Shown: positions 36,732-46,500 of the stretch, piece after piece
How positions within the stretch are numbered: position 1 is the stretch's first letter
How the letters are laid out: each line of letters begins with the position of its first letter
Assembly: GCA_029553475.1 (NCBI GenBank)
Contig: JAKPKV010000138.1
Span: 1-64,000, forward strand
DNA from: Armatimonadota bacterium
GTDB lineage: Bacteria > Armatimonadota > Hebobacteria > CAIYQO01
Length of the DNA stretch: 64,000 bases
Direction: 5' to 3'
The notes under the pieces: model-generated
What the model saw: only the letters and a program-made list of their open reading frames with translations
Database searches by the model: none
What the model was told of the DNA's origin: nothing
Made by a program: the position numbers and the translations under genes

Positions 36732-37445
36732 AGCACACCTCCGAATGATGAGTTGCATTGTAGGCAATATAGAGATCCCACGCCACACTTGGAAATCGTT
36801 TATCGGGGGACACCCGGACATCGGTCTGCGGCCTGAAGAGGCGCGCACGGCCGATGCTCTGATTTGACGCTAACGATGGTTCCCCCCCAATCGTGACCAG
36901 TGTCGGAGCGATCGACGCTTTCCTGTTATCCCACAATCCGACGGCGAGCGCTGCTTTGGCATGGGCAGAATCGGGCGGCCACACCCCCCAGCAGACATAG
37001 TCGTGAAGCGTTTGTACGTCTTGCGCGTTTGATCTATATAGGGCGCACTCGTTTGCATTTCCGCGCACAGCCTGCGGCGCATCGTCACCGCGGCAATAGA
37101 GACGAAGGACCGCATCATCGGTCGAGGTTCTATCACCATGCACGGGCGCGTTCGGTCCCGCGAAGATGACCTGCAGCACCATTTTCGGTGGTATTGGCGG
37201 TAAGTCCGGTGGAAAGATATAGACCTGTTCCTGCTTATCGACAAGGCACCATCCCGCGATAGAAACGGATGTATCACCATAGCAGTATAGCTCAACCCAT
37301 GTTAGGTCATATTGATTGGTCGGATTGGGGTGAATTTCCGTGATGCCGATGAGGGGGGCGCGTCACCGTGCACCGGCACGCCGGCGATCATGCCCAGCAG
37401 CAGGAGGACGCCTCCGAGATACCGATCCCAGCACCGGTGCCACAT
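36682..37445 (-). pseudogene. Secreted lamin-tail-domain (LTD)-like protein, single frameshift
   Basis: An N-terminal signal peptide starts at the ATG at 37445 (MWHRCWDRYLGGVLLLLGMI, then AGVPVHGDAPP). The frame then breaks at a tract of six C on the coding strand (37358-37353). Adding one C restores continuity into LIGITEIHPNPTNQ, then WVELYCYGDTSVSIAGWCLV and DKQEQVYIFPPDLPPIPPKM, ending at 36682. WVELY, the AGW turn and the fp-P-Ipp segment follow the lamin-tail pattern. Reconstructed length is about 254 residues. Either a real mutation, a slippage switch or an assembly error; the sequence cannot tell. Without the fix, the nearest start in the second frame is 37182. Confidence 0.65.
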
Positions 37446-37728
37446 ACCGTGCCCCCATTTGGATGGTACAGGCGAGCCAATGATTACTTCGGTAGATATG
37501 TTATCATGCCTCCGACCAAACTGTCTATCCGAGCGATAGCACCTTTTCACCACCCGGTCACGGCGACGTACGCCGCGGCAAAGCTGATTCGCCCGATCAA
37601 GCTGGAGGGTATACCGGGCATTGAAGCGCTCGGCAACGGTGCGCCCTGTGTAGAGGCGGGCGCGGGCGTCCCACCCGATGCGAAGCCTCAATCTCCCGCC
37701 AACGCGTCACCGTAATAGCTCATAGTGC

Positions 37729-37753
37729 CAATTGTAGCGGGTCGTCACGTTGT
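37729..37753 (+). repeat. 25-nt direct repeat, right boundary of the AT-rich island
   Basis: CAATTGTAGCGGGTCGTCAC plus GTTGT, one mismatch from 35671-35695. Most of it is also the outer end of the 68-nt inverted repeat at 37734-37966. Confidence 0.85.
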
Positions 37754-37966
37754 ACCTTGTGCTGTATTGAGCCCTCGGTAGTCTGCGCCCTCCGCGGCGC
37801 GGGTGACCACAAGGCGGCACCGTATCCGACAACACCAGCATCGGACACCAGCCTTCGCTAAAGCTTCGGCTGGCAAACGGTGGAGCAATGCGTCACCACG
37901 CGCCGCGGAGGGCGCAGACTACCGAGGGCTCAATACAGCACAAGGTACAACGTGACGACCCGCTAC
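37734..37966. repeat. 68-nt perfect inverted repeat with TAGTCTGCGCCCTCCGCGGC core
   Basis: Arms 37734-37801 and 37899-37966 are exact inverse complements, separated by 97 nt without a gene. The inner part of each arm (37779-37801) shares the TAGTC-GCGCCCTCCG-GGCGCG word with the element at 42029-42184. This fills most of the 547-nt gap upstream of the lamin-tail gene; the rest, 37446-37733, shows nothing recognisable. Confidence 0.9.
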
Positions 37967-37992
37967 GATTACTGATCACTACGCCCTTCTCA

Positions 37993-39354
37993 CTACGCCC
38001 TCACCAGCCCCTCCAGCACGCCGACCGCCTCCGCCACCAGCGCCCGTGCAGCCGCTTCCGCCGGGGCTTCGGCGGTGACGCGGATGATGGGTTCGGTGTT
38101 GGAGCCGCGGGCCTGGAGCCAGCGGTCGGGCCAGAGGATTTTCAGGCCATCGGTGAGGTCTACGGTTTCCGCCGCGTAGCGGTCCTGCAGCGCGCGCAGG
38201 GCGGGGGCGATGTCACGGGCGGGGCAATCGAGTTTCGCCTTGACGAGGGCATAGGTGGGAATCCGCGCGCGCATGGCGCTGATGGAGCCGCCGTCCAGCG
38301 CCAGCGCCTCCAGGATGAGCGCCATGCCGACGAAACTGTCGCGGCAGGGATTGATGGCGGGCACGATGACCCCGCCGTTCCCCTCGCCGCCGATGGCCGC
38401 CTGGTGGCGCGCCATGCCCTCCACCACGTTCACCTCGCCCACGCGGGTGCGCACCACCGGGCAGGCGCAGGCGGCGGCCACGTCGTCAATCATGCGGCTG
38501 GTGGAGACGTTCACCACTACCGGGCCGGGGGTGCGGCGCAGCACATGGCGCACGGCCAGCGCCAGCGTGCACTCCTCGCCGAGGGGCGCGCCGGTTTCGT
38601 CCACGATGGCCAGCCGGTCGGCGTCGGCGTCCTGCGCGAAGCCGATCTCCGCGTCCGCCAGCTTCACCACGCGGCACAGCTCGACGATATGCTCCGGCGT
38701 CGGCTCCGGATCGCGCGGGAACGGCTCGTCGGGATTCGTGTAATATTCCATCACGTCGCAGCCCAACGCGCGCAGGAAGGCGGGGGTGGCCAGCGAGGCG
38801 GCGCCGTTGCAGCAGTCCACCGCCACGCGGAATTTTCGGCGGCGAATCGCGGCCACGTCCACCGCCCGCAGAATCGCCTCGCGGTGGCGGCGCAGGGTGG
38901 TGTCATCGCGACGCACGGTGCCGATGTCGTCCGCCAACGCGCGCGTATAGACCCCCTGGTGGTAGAGGTCCACCAGCTCCGCCGCCTGGTTGGGGCGCAG
39001 GATGATGCCGTCCGGCCCAAAAAATTTCAGCGCGTTCCACTGGATGGGGTTATGGCTGGCGGTGACGCAGATGCCGCCGAAGGCGTGCGCCTCGCGCACG
39101 TGCAACTGCAGCGCCGGCACCGGCACGATGCCCACGTCCACCGGCGTGCAGCCCGCGCCCAGCAGCCCGGCGATGACCGCCTGCTTCACCATCTCGCGCG
39201 AGGGCCGGCTGTCGGTGCCGACGAGAATCGGCCCCGCCCCCGCGTAGGTGCCGAACGCCCCGGCGAAGGAGGCGACGAGCCGCGGGGTGAGCGAATCGCC
39301 CACGATGCCGCGCACGCCGGAGATGCCGATTTTGAGCGATAAGGGTTTGCGCAT
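37993..39354 (-). CDS. Phosphohexomutase (GlmM/phosphomannomutase family) 1
   Basis: 453 residues from the ATG at 39354 (AGGAAC upstream). Alpha-D-phosphohexomutase interconverting hexose 6- and 1-phosphates. The phosphoserine loop is TASHNP (S100), the metal site D242-A-D244-A-D246-R, the sugar loop GEGNGG and the phosphate loop RGSNTEP. All four are intact. It opens LKIGISGVRGIVGDSL, like archaeal-type GlmM. A paralogue lies 52 nt upstream. One of the pair probably supplies GlcN-1-P for cell-wall UDP-GlcNAc; which one is not decidable here. Confidence 0.9.
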   Translation of the reverse strand: MRKPLSLKIGISGVRGIVGDSLTPRLVASFAGAFGTYAGAGPILVGTDSRPSREMVKQAVIAGLLGAGCTPVDVGIVPVPALQLHVREAHAFGGICVTASHNPIQWNALKFFGPDGIILRPNQAAELVDLYHQGVYTRALADDIGTVRRDDTTLRRHREAILRAVDVAAIRRRKFRVAVDCCNGAASLATPAFLRALGCDVMEYYTNPDEPFPRDPEPTPEHIVELCRVVKLADAEIGFAQDADADRLAIVDETGAPLGEECTLALAVRHVLRRTPGPVVVNVSTSRMIDDVAAACACPVVRTRVGEVNVVEGMARHQAAIGGEGNGGVIVPAINPCRDSFVGMALILEALALDGGSISAMRARIPTYALVKAKLDCPARDIAPALRALQDRYAAETVDLTDGLKILWPDRWLQARGSNTEPIIRVTAEAPAEAAARALVAEAVGVLEGLVRA

Positions 39355-39406
39355 GATGTTCCTTTTTTTCACCGCGGAGGACGCGGAGCGCGCGGAGGCG
39401 CTCGTG

Positions 39407-40774
39407 TTATCTGCCCGCGGTCACGAACGCCGCCTGATTCGCGAAGGTCATGGCGTTTTCGAACATTTCCTCGGCCCGTTCTTCGGTATCAGCTTCCGCG
39501 ACGATGCGCACCAGCGGTTCGGTGTTGGAGGCGCGGACGTGAATCCAGCCGTTGTGCCAGGCGGCGCGCACGCCTTCAGTGAGGTCGAGCCGCGCGCGCT
39601 GGTAGTGCTCGTGAAAGCCTTCCAGCACGTGGTAGACCAGGTTGGGCGGACACGCGACCGTGCCCTTGCGCATGGCCGAGCGCGGCAGGCGGCCGGCCAG
39701 CGCGGCCAGCGATTCATCGGAGGCGGCCATCGCCTCCAGCACCAGGCCGAGGGTGAGGAAGGCATCAAAGGTGGCGGCGGCGGGCAGCAGCGCGACGCCG
39801 CCGCTCCCTTCGCCGGCCAGCGCCGCGCGCTCGGCCAGCGCGCGCCCCATCACATGCCCTTCGCCGATCATCGTGCGGATCACCGGCTGCCCGGCGGCGT
39901 CCGCCGCCGCCTCCACCATGCGGCTGGTGGAGAGGTTCGTCACCACCGGACCGGGTTGGCGGGAGAGCACGTGCGCGGCGACCAGCGGCAGCGTATGCTC
40001 CTCGGTGAGCGGCTCGCCATCGGCGGTGACGAAGCCGATGCGGTCGCCGTCAATGTTGATGGCCGCGCCCAGGTCTACCGTCAGGTGCTTCATCAGCGCG
40101 GCAAGCTGGCGCATATTCGCCGCGGTGGGCGCGGGGGCGTGGGCGAAGACGCCGTCCGGCTCCTCATTCAGCGGAATGAGGGCGCATCCCAACTCTTCCA
40201 GCAGGCGCGCGACCACCGGCAGACCGGCGCCGTTGCAGAAATCTACCGCCACGCGAAAACGGCGCGCGCGGATCGCCGCGACATCCAGCGCGGCGAGGAG
40301 GCGCGCCAGGTAGCGCGGGAGCAGGTCGTCCGGCGCCGGCTCCCAGCCGCGCAGGCCGTCCCACGGCACGCGAATGAAGTCGCGGGCGTGGTAGATATCG
40401 AGCAGCTCCTCGGTGTTCACCGCGTTGAGCAGCGCGCCGTCGGGACCGAGGAATTTGAAGGCGTTCCAGCGGGCGTCATTGTGGCTGCCGGTGATGGACA
40501 GCCCGCCGGCCGCGCCGAGCGCGCGCACGGCGAAGGAGACGAGCGGCGTGGGCGCGACCCCCAGATCGAGTACATGGCAGCCGGCGGCGAGCAGGCTGGA
40601 GAGCGCCGCCGCGCGCAGCATCGCTGACGAGCGCCGGGTGTCCCGCCCGATGACCACCGTCCCGCCGTCGCAATAGGCGCCGAACGCGCTGGCGAAATCC
40701 ACCAGCAGCTCCGGCGTCAGCGATTCTCCCACCACCCCGCGCACCGACGACGTGCCGATCTTCAACTGCCGCAT
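39407..40774 (-). CDS. Phosphohexomutase (GlmM/phosphomannomutase family) 2
   Basis: 455 residues from the ATG at 40774 with GGGAGGTGG upstream. The phosphoserine loop reads TGSHND (S97) instead of TASHNP, and the metal site reads N240-I-D242-G-D244-R, so the first aspartate of DxDxD is replaced by asparagine. The sugar loop GEGSGG and phosphate loop RASNTEP are kept. It is the upstream member of a tandem pair with 37993-39354 and the same opening (LKIGTSSVRGVVGESL). Altered substrate or reduced metal binding is inferred. Confidence 0.88.
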   Translation of the reverse strand: MRQLKIGTSSVRGVVGESLTPELLVDFASAFGAYCDGGTVVIGRDTRRSSAMLRAAALSSLLAAGCHVLDLGVAPTPLVSFAVRALGAAGGLSITGSHNDARWNAFKFLGPDGALLNAVNTEELLDIYHARDFIRVPWDGLRGWEPAPDDLLPRYLARLLAALDVAAIRARRFRVAVDFCNGAGLPVVARLLEELGCALIPLNEEPDGVFAHAPAPTAANMRQLAALMKHLTVDLGAAINIDGDRIGFVTADGEPLTEEHTLPLVAAHVLSRQPGPVVTNLSTSRMVEAAADAAGQPVIRTMIGEGHVMGRALAERAALAGEGSGGVALLPAAATFDAFLTLGLVLEAMAASDESLAALAGRLPRSAMRKGTVACPPNLVYHVLEGFHEHYQRARLDLTEGVRAAWHNGWIHVRASNTEPLVRIVAEADTEERAEEMFENAMTFANQAAFVTAGR

Positions 40775-40927
40775 GGCCACCTCCCGGAAAGAGTATTGTA
40801 CGCGTTCCGAGACGCCGGCGGCAATTCCGCCGGCGAGGGTGAAACGCTTTAGCGGAAAATTTTCCAAAAAAGACCTCGTCAGCATACCCCGCTCGCGCGG
40901 CCCCGCGCGGCGGCGGGGCGCGCCCCT

Positions 40928-42004
40928 TCAGCCGGCCGCGGGAGAGCGGCCGTATCTCCGCCCCGCGTCACACATCGCCCGGATATTTTCTACCGGGATG
41001 CCGTCGTGGAGCGAGTGGTCGGAGGCGAGGATGTAGCCGCCGCCGGGAGCGGCGATGGCGACGGCCTCGCGCACTTCCGCCTCCACGTCGGCCGGGGCGC
41101 CGTACGGCAGCGTGCGCGACGAGTCAATGTTGCCGACGAGGCAGATGCGGTCGCCATACTGCGCTTTCACGCGGGCGAGCTCCATGCCGGCGGTGCGCTG
41201 CAGCGGGTGCAGGGCGTCAATGCCCAGCTCGATGAGGTCGTCAAGGTAGTCGTAGATGTGGCCGCAGGAATGCAGCAGCACCGGCAGGCCGCAGCGTTTG
41301 ATGTGGCTGATGATGGCGCCGAGCGCGGGCTTGATAATGTCGCGGAAGTGGCCGGGGGCGATGAGGCCGGCGCAACTGCTGCCCAGGTCCTCGCTCACCG
41401 CCATGCCGTCCACCCCGGCCTCAGCCATGCGCGTGACGGCGGGGAGGGCGAAATCCACGGCATATTGCACGACGGCGGTGAGGAAATCGGGATCGTCATA
41501 CAGCGCGAGGCAGATGGCCTCGTAGCCGATGAGCATCCACGCGGCGCTGAGCGGTCCCCCTACCCCGCCGAGGATGAACACCTCGTCATCGCCGAGGGCG
41601 CGGTTCATGGCGATGGCGGTCTCGATTTCGTCCATGCGTCCCGGCGCCAGCGGGTCGGGCGGCGTATAGCCGGCCAGCGCCGCGCGGTCGGGCAGCGGGT
41701 AGGCGATGGGCGCGTCAATGGGCCAGGACGCCTCATTCACCGCGAAGGTGGTGCCCCACTCGTCCTTGTAGACGTTCTCCCCCAGCGTCTCCGGCGTCCA
41801 CCCGGCGAACGCCCCGAAGGGAATCCACACCCCATCCAGCCCCAGCGCCCGCGTCAGCGCCATCGCGTCCCGCGCGTTATACGACGCCGGCGTCCGCCCG
41901 ATAAGCTCGGTGAAGAGCGGCCGCTGGAAGAGGAAGTCGAACATCGGCACCCGGTCCACCGGCTGCCGCAGCATCGCGGCGCGGAAACGCTGCTTCGGGG
42001 TCAT
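40928..42004 (-). CDS. Uroporphyrinogen decarboxylase-family (MtaA/HemE-like) protein
   Basis: 358 residues from the ATG at 42004, with AGGAGG 6 nt upstream. A TIM barrel of PF01208. It has HSCGHI (H245, C247), the zinc/thiol motif of corrinoid:CoM-type methyltransferases, rather than the Arg-rich N-terminal PYxR motif of true HemE. GNIDSSRTLPYGAP precedes the last helices. Such proteins are numerous in Armatimonadota and related phyla and are mostly uncharacterised. A corrinoid-linked methyltransferase role is inferred, in keeping with DUF1638 and corrinoid uptake genes in this window. Confidence 0.87.
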   Translation of the reverse strand: MTPKQRFRAAMLRQPVDRVPMFDFLFQRPLFTELIGRTPASYNARDAMALTRALGLDGVWIPFGAFAGWTPETLGENVYKDEWGTTFAVNEASWPIDAPIAYPLPDRAALAGYTPPDPLAPGRMDEIETAIAMNRALGDDEVFILGGVGGPLSAAWMLIGYEAICLALYDDPDFLTAVVQYAVDFALPAVTRMAEAGVDGMAVSEDLGSSCAGLIAPGHFRDIIKPALGAIISHIKRCGLPVLLHSCGHIYDYLDDLIELGIDALHPLQRTAGMELARVKAQYGDRICLVGNIDSSRTLPYGAPADVEAEVREAVAIAAPGGGYILASDHSLHDGIPVENIRAMCDAGRRYGRSPAAG

Positions 42005-42028
42005 GGCGTACCTCCTGCGATGTTCTGG

Positions 42029-42184
42029 TAGTCCGCGCCCTCCGTGGCGCGTGTTATCGAGATACGATACCGTGAACGTCAACACTGTCGCCGAGAACGT
42101 CCACCATCCACGGCACAGTAGTGTGCAGCGGTCACGCGCGCTACGTATTCATGCGGTCGCGCGCGCCGCGGAGGGCGCGGACTA
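42029..42184. repeat. Inverted repeat TAGTCCGCGCCCTCCGTGGC upstream of the URO-D gene
   Basis: 23-nt arms at 42029-42051 and 42162-42184 are inverse complements with one mismatch and share their core with 37779-37801. The internal 110 nt contains no gene. Confidence 0.8.
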
Positions 42185-42228
42185 CGTATTAGGACCGGCG
42201 CATCGCCGGCCGGTGTATTGTCTCACCG

Positions 42229-43299
42229 TTACCGCAGCTTCTCAATAATCGCCTCCGCCATCTGGCTGGTGCCGACGGCGGTGGGGTCGTCGCGGCGCGG
42301 TTTCATGTCGTAGGTGACCGATGTGCCCTCGGCCAGCACGGCCGCCACGGCGGCCTCCAGGCGGTCGGCGGCGTCGCGCTCGCCCAGATAGCGCAGCATG
42401 AGCATGCCGGAGAGGATGAGGGCGGTGGGGTTCACCTTGTTCTGGCCCTTGTATTTCGGCGCGGAGCCGTGGGTGGCCTCGAACACCGCGCCCTTCTCGC
42501 CGATGTTCGCGCCGGGGGCGACGCCCAGGCCGCCGACCAGGCCGGCGCCGAGGTCGCTGATGATGTCGCCGTAGAGGTTCGGCAGCACCAGCACGTCGCT
42601 CTCCTCAGGCCGCTGCACCAGGCGCATGCAGAGGGCATCCACCAGCACCTCGTCATACTCCACCCGGCCCTTGTAGTCCGCCGCCACGTCCTGCGCCACC
42701 CGGTAGAAGAGGCCGTCGGTATATTTCATGATGTTGGCCTTGGCGATGGCGCTCACCTTCTTGCGGCCGTTCTGCACGGCGTAGTCGAAGGCGTATTGCA
42801 CGATGCGCCGGGTGCCGCTGACACTGATGGGCTTGATGGAAATGGCGCTATCCGGGCGGATTTTCCCGCCGGCCATGTCAATGATGCGCCGCGCGTCGTC
42901 GGTGCCGAGGTCATACTCGACGCCGGCGTAGAGGTCTTCGGTATTCTCGCGAACGATGACGATATCCACGCCGCTGTAGCGCGAGCGCACGCCGGCATAG
43001 CTCTTGCAGGGGCGCACGCAGGCGTACAGGTCCAGCGCCTTGCGCAGGGCGACGTTCACGCTGCGAAAACCGCTGCCGATGGGGGTGGTGATGGGCGCTT
43101 TCAGCGCCACGCCGTTCCGGCGCACGGATTCGATGGTCTCGTCGGGGAGCGGGGTACCGAGCTGCGCCATGATATCCACGCCCGCGTGGGCGATTTCCCA
43201 GTCAATCTTCACGCCGGTGGCGTCAATGACGCGGCGGGTGGCTTCGGCCAGCTCGGGGCCGGTGCCATCGCCCGGAATCAGTGTGACAGTGTAGGGCAT
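42229..43299 (-). CDS. NAD-dependent isocitrate dehydrogenase (isocitrate/isopropylmalate family)
   Basis: 356 residues from the ATG at 43299, with GGAGGAG upstream. Beta-decarboxylating dehydrogenase. The substrate segment [12 protein letters not shown] is of the isocitrate type (isopropylmalate enzymes have a hydrophobic replacement in this position). The metal-binding block [15 protein letters not shown] and the NAD segment [19 protein letters not shown] support NAD use. It closes the TCA step isocitrate to 2-oxoglutarate; homoisocitrate dehydrogenase is the alternative. Confidence 0.87.
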   Translation of the reverse strand: MPYTVTLIPGDGTGPELAEATRRVIDATGVKIDWEIAHAGVDIMAQLGTPLPDETIESVRRNGVALKAPITTPIGSGFRSVNVALRKALDLYACVRPCKSYAGVRSRYSGVDIVIVRENTEDLYAGVEYDLGTDDARRIIDMAGGKIRPDSAISIKPISVSGTRRIVQYAFDYAVQNGRKKVSAIAKANIMKYTDGLFYRVAQDVAADYKGRVEYDEVLVDALCMRLVQRPEESDVLVLPNLYGDIISDLGAGLVGGLGVAPGANIGEKGAVFEATHGSAPKYKGQNKVNPTALILSGMLMLRYLGERDAADRLEAAVAAVLAEGTSVTYDMKPRRDDPTAVGTSQMAEAIIEKLR

Positions 43300-43518
43300 G
43301 ATCTCCTCCAATACGCGCGCCGCCCAAGCACGCGGGTCGGTCACGGTGATGCGGGGAATATTTCGCTGTAACGCGGACCGGTTCCTTTTCGTAGAGTAGT
43401 ATTAGCAGGGATAATCCCGGCGCTGTCGTATTTCTGTAGAGCAGGACCTGGAACCTTTGCCGGTATGGTTCCGTCATACCATTCGGGTTGCGAGCCCGAT
43501 AATCAGGAGGATATCCTC

Positions 43519-46500
43519 ATGCGCGTATGTCGCTGGCTACTTGGCGTGCTGGTGCTGTTCGTCGGACTCTCCGGCTTCGCCCAGCCCATCCCCGATCCCC
43601 CGGAAAAAGACCTGTGCGTGCTGCAGGGCGCGGTGAAGTTCACCGACGGCACGCCGTTTGCCGGCGCAACCGTCTCCGTGCGCGTAGACGGCAAAGATAT
43701 CATGCCCCGCCCGGTGACGGACAAGGACGGCACCTACACCACCGCGGTGCCCGCCGGGTCGGCGACCATCTCCGTGATCGGCATCAGCAAGCAGGCGAAG
43801 CTTGACGTCGGCAAAGTGAACACGGTAGATTTTGCGTTCGAAAAAGAAGGCGTGGTCGCGACCGTCTCCTACGCGGACGGGGAGCTGGTCCCGAATGTGA
43901 ATATGAACGGGCGCTTTCGCCGGGAGAATAAGACATCGGCTAGCCTGTCCTTCGTCGCGCTGGGGGGCGGGCGCTACTGGTTCCGCGGCATCCCCAAAGA
44001 CGCGCAAGAGATCGCCATCCTCGCACGGGTGTACGTGAACAGTGAGCAGTATCTGCTGCAGCGGTGGAACCTTGCCGAGCTGCAGCCGATGCAGGCGGTG
44101 TCGTTCGTCGTCGAGCGGCCCGCCCCGCTGCGGGTGCTGGTGCTGGACGCCGACGCGAAACCGCTCGTCAACGCCACCATCACCGGCACCATCAGCTATG
44201 AGGGCGACCAACCACCCTTTTGGGAAGACGAGCGTACTCCGGCAGCGGCGCGCCGCCGGCAGCCGCTGGGCAACCGGCAGACGAGCGCGGACGGCCTGCT
44301 GGATTTGGGCTCCTGGGCGGCGCGCGACTACGAGCTGACCCTGCGCGCGGGCACCATGGCCGGCCCGGCGAGAGCCATCGCCGTGAAGGCGGATATGGAG
44401 ACGGTGCGCTATGCGCTGGATTTGAAGCCGCGCATGATCACGCAGACCATCTTCAACGCCGACGGCACCGCGCAGCCGAATACCCCGGTGACGCTGGGGT
44501 ACTGCTGGATGAAGCAGGTGACCTACCTGGACGCCACCACGGACGCGAAAGGCCAGGTGGTCTGGAAAGACGTGCCGCCGGTCGAGGCGGTCGTCTGGGG
44601 CAAAGGCGTGCCGCCGGGCATGCTGCCGCCGGGCGCCACCACGGTGACGACGCCGCTGCCCGCGCCCCCCACCGAGCCGAATCCACGCTCGCGGAACCTG
44701 CGCGTCAAGCTGACGAATCTCGGCGACACGCCCAGCCGGGTTCTCTACTACTTCACCTCGAGCAGCAACTCGGGGCTGAACTCGAGCGAGTATAATTATC
44801 GGCCGAATCCCAATAATCCGACCTACATTAGCGTCTACGTGGAATTCCGCGAAGCCGCGCCGCCATTCACCCTGATCGCCATGACGAAATCAACGGCAAC
44901 GCCGCTCGTCGCCACCCTCGCCAACGTCTACCTCCCTCCGCTGGATGAGAACGAGCAAAACGAGCTTACTTTGAGCTTCCGCGCCGGCACGGCGCTGAAA
45001 GGCCGGTTCCTGACGAAAGCCGGGCCGATCAAGGGGTTAAGCCAGTTCCGCGTGATGCCGGTGACGTTGGAGGCGGAGTTTGACGGCCTGCTCACCGAGG
45101 AGATGCAGCGGCGCGCGGGACTGATGCAGCCGTCGCTCACCGCCGACGGCGCCTTCGCGGTGGCGTTGCCCGGTCCCGGCACCTACCGGCTGGTGGTAGA
45201 CCTGTATGACGAATCCGCGCCCGCCTTGCCTGAATTGTTGGTGGCGGTGCCGGCGGGCGGCAAAGCGGTAGACATTACCCTGCCCGACCCGATGCTCACC
45301 GTGCCGGCGGGCACCGTGCTGAACTGGCTGACGCGCCATTATCCCGCGCAGCCGCGGCAACTGGCGGTGGCCGCCCACGCGAACCCGGCGCCGGTGTTCG
45401 CCCCGCGTGAGGCGCTCCTCGGCCTCTGGTTCCGTCCCAGCCCGGATAAGCTGGTCTTCTGGAACGGGCAAGAACGCAAGCAGACCGTACTCGACTTGCG
45501 CGCGGTCCGGGTGAACATGCTGGACACCCAGGGCAACCCGCTCACGTCGAATTATGCCTACTCGCTGCTGCCGCTGCTGCCGGCCGGCAACTACGGCTAC
45601 TCAAACAACCCACTGCTGGCGCGCGGCGTGTCCGAAGCGCAACCCTCTCCGATCTCCGCGGATAACAACTATTGTCCGGCGCTCTGGACGGGCCAATACC
45701 TGCTCGCAATGGGCAGCTACGGCAACAATTTCCAGCGCTTCATCCCGGTGGATGTCACGCCGGAAACGCCGGCGGAGATCACCGTAAAGCTGTCGCCCCC
45801 TCCCCGGCAGCTCATGCAAACCCGTTCCGTGAACCTGCGCTACACGAAAGGCAACGTGGACGAGATGCGCCGCAACGCCGCGGAAAACGTGGGCATCTAC
45901 TTCGATACCACCCCCACGCAGGAGCCAATACAGGGCATCGGCAGCTATGCGCTGCGCCCGGATAGCGGCGGCACGCAGGTGCCGATGAACGCGAAGACCA
46001 TCAGCCTGGTCTGGCAGGGCGTGGGCGTCATCCGCGACGTGCCGCTGCCGGCATACAACGCGAACCAGCAGGGCGTGGTGGACCTGCCCGCCTTCGACCC
46101 CGGCACCACCATCTCCGGGAAGATCCTGATGGCGGACGGCAAACCGTTCGCGAAGCGGCAGATCGCCGCCACCCTGAACTCCGCGTGGTCGCAGCGCGTC
46201 ACCACGGACGACGCCGGCGCGTTCAGCATCGCCGGCGTCCTCCCCGGCGTCTTTTTGATCATGGTGGAAAACGAATGGCCGCGCGCGGGCTGGACGCTGA
46301 ACGTACCGGAACAAGGCTTGAAGGATATCACCCTGCAGATGAACTCGCGCCCCATCCGCCTGCAGGGCTTGCCCGGCGGCGGTGAATTCAGCCAGGTGTG
46401 GTGGTTCCCCGACGCGGGTGAGCCGACGCGCCTGCCCATGCGCTACGGCGACTGTGCCATTTACGATCTTGCCGCCGGCTCCGGCATGATCTGGGCGGTG

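Noticed and set aside
37302..37691. Independent gene of 129 codons on the minus strand
   Set aside because: Only its last part, from the ATG at 37445, looks like protein (signal peptide); it is better explained as the 5' end of the frameshifted lamin-tail gene.
37888..39342. Open frame of 484 codons on the plus strand
   Set aside because: Antisense of the first phosphohexomutase gene; only the minus-strand protein has catalytic motifs.
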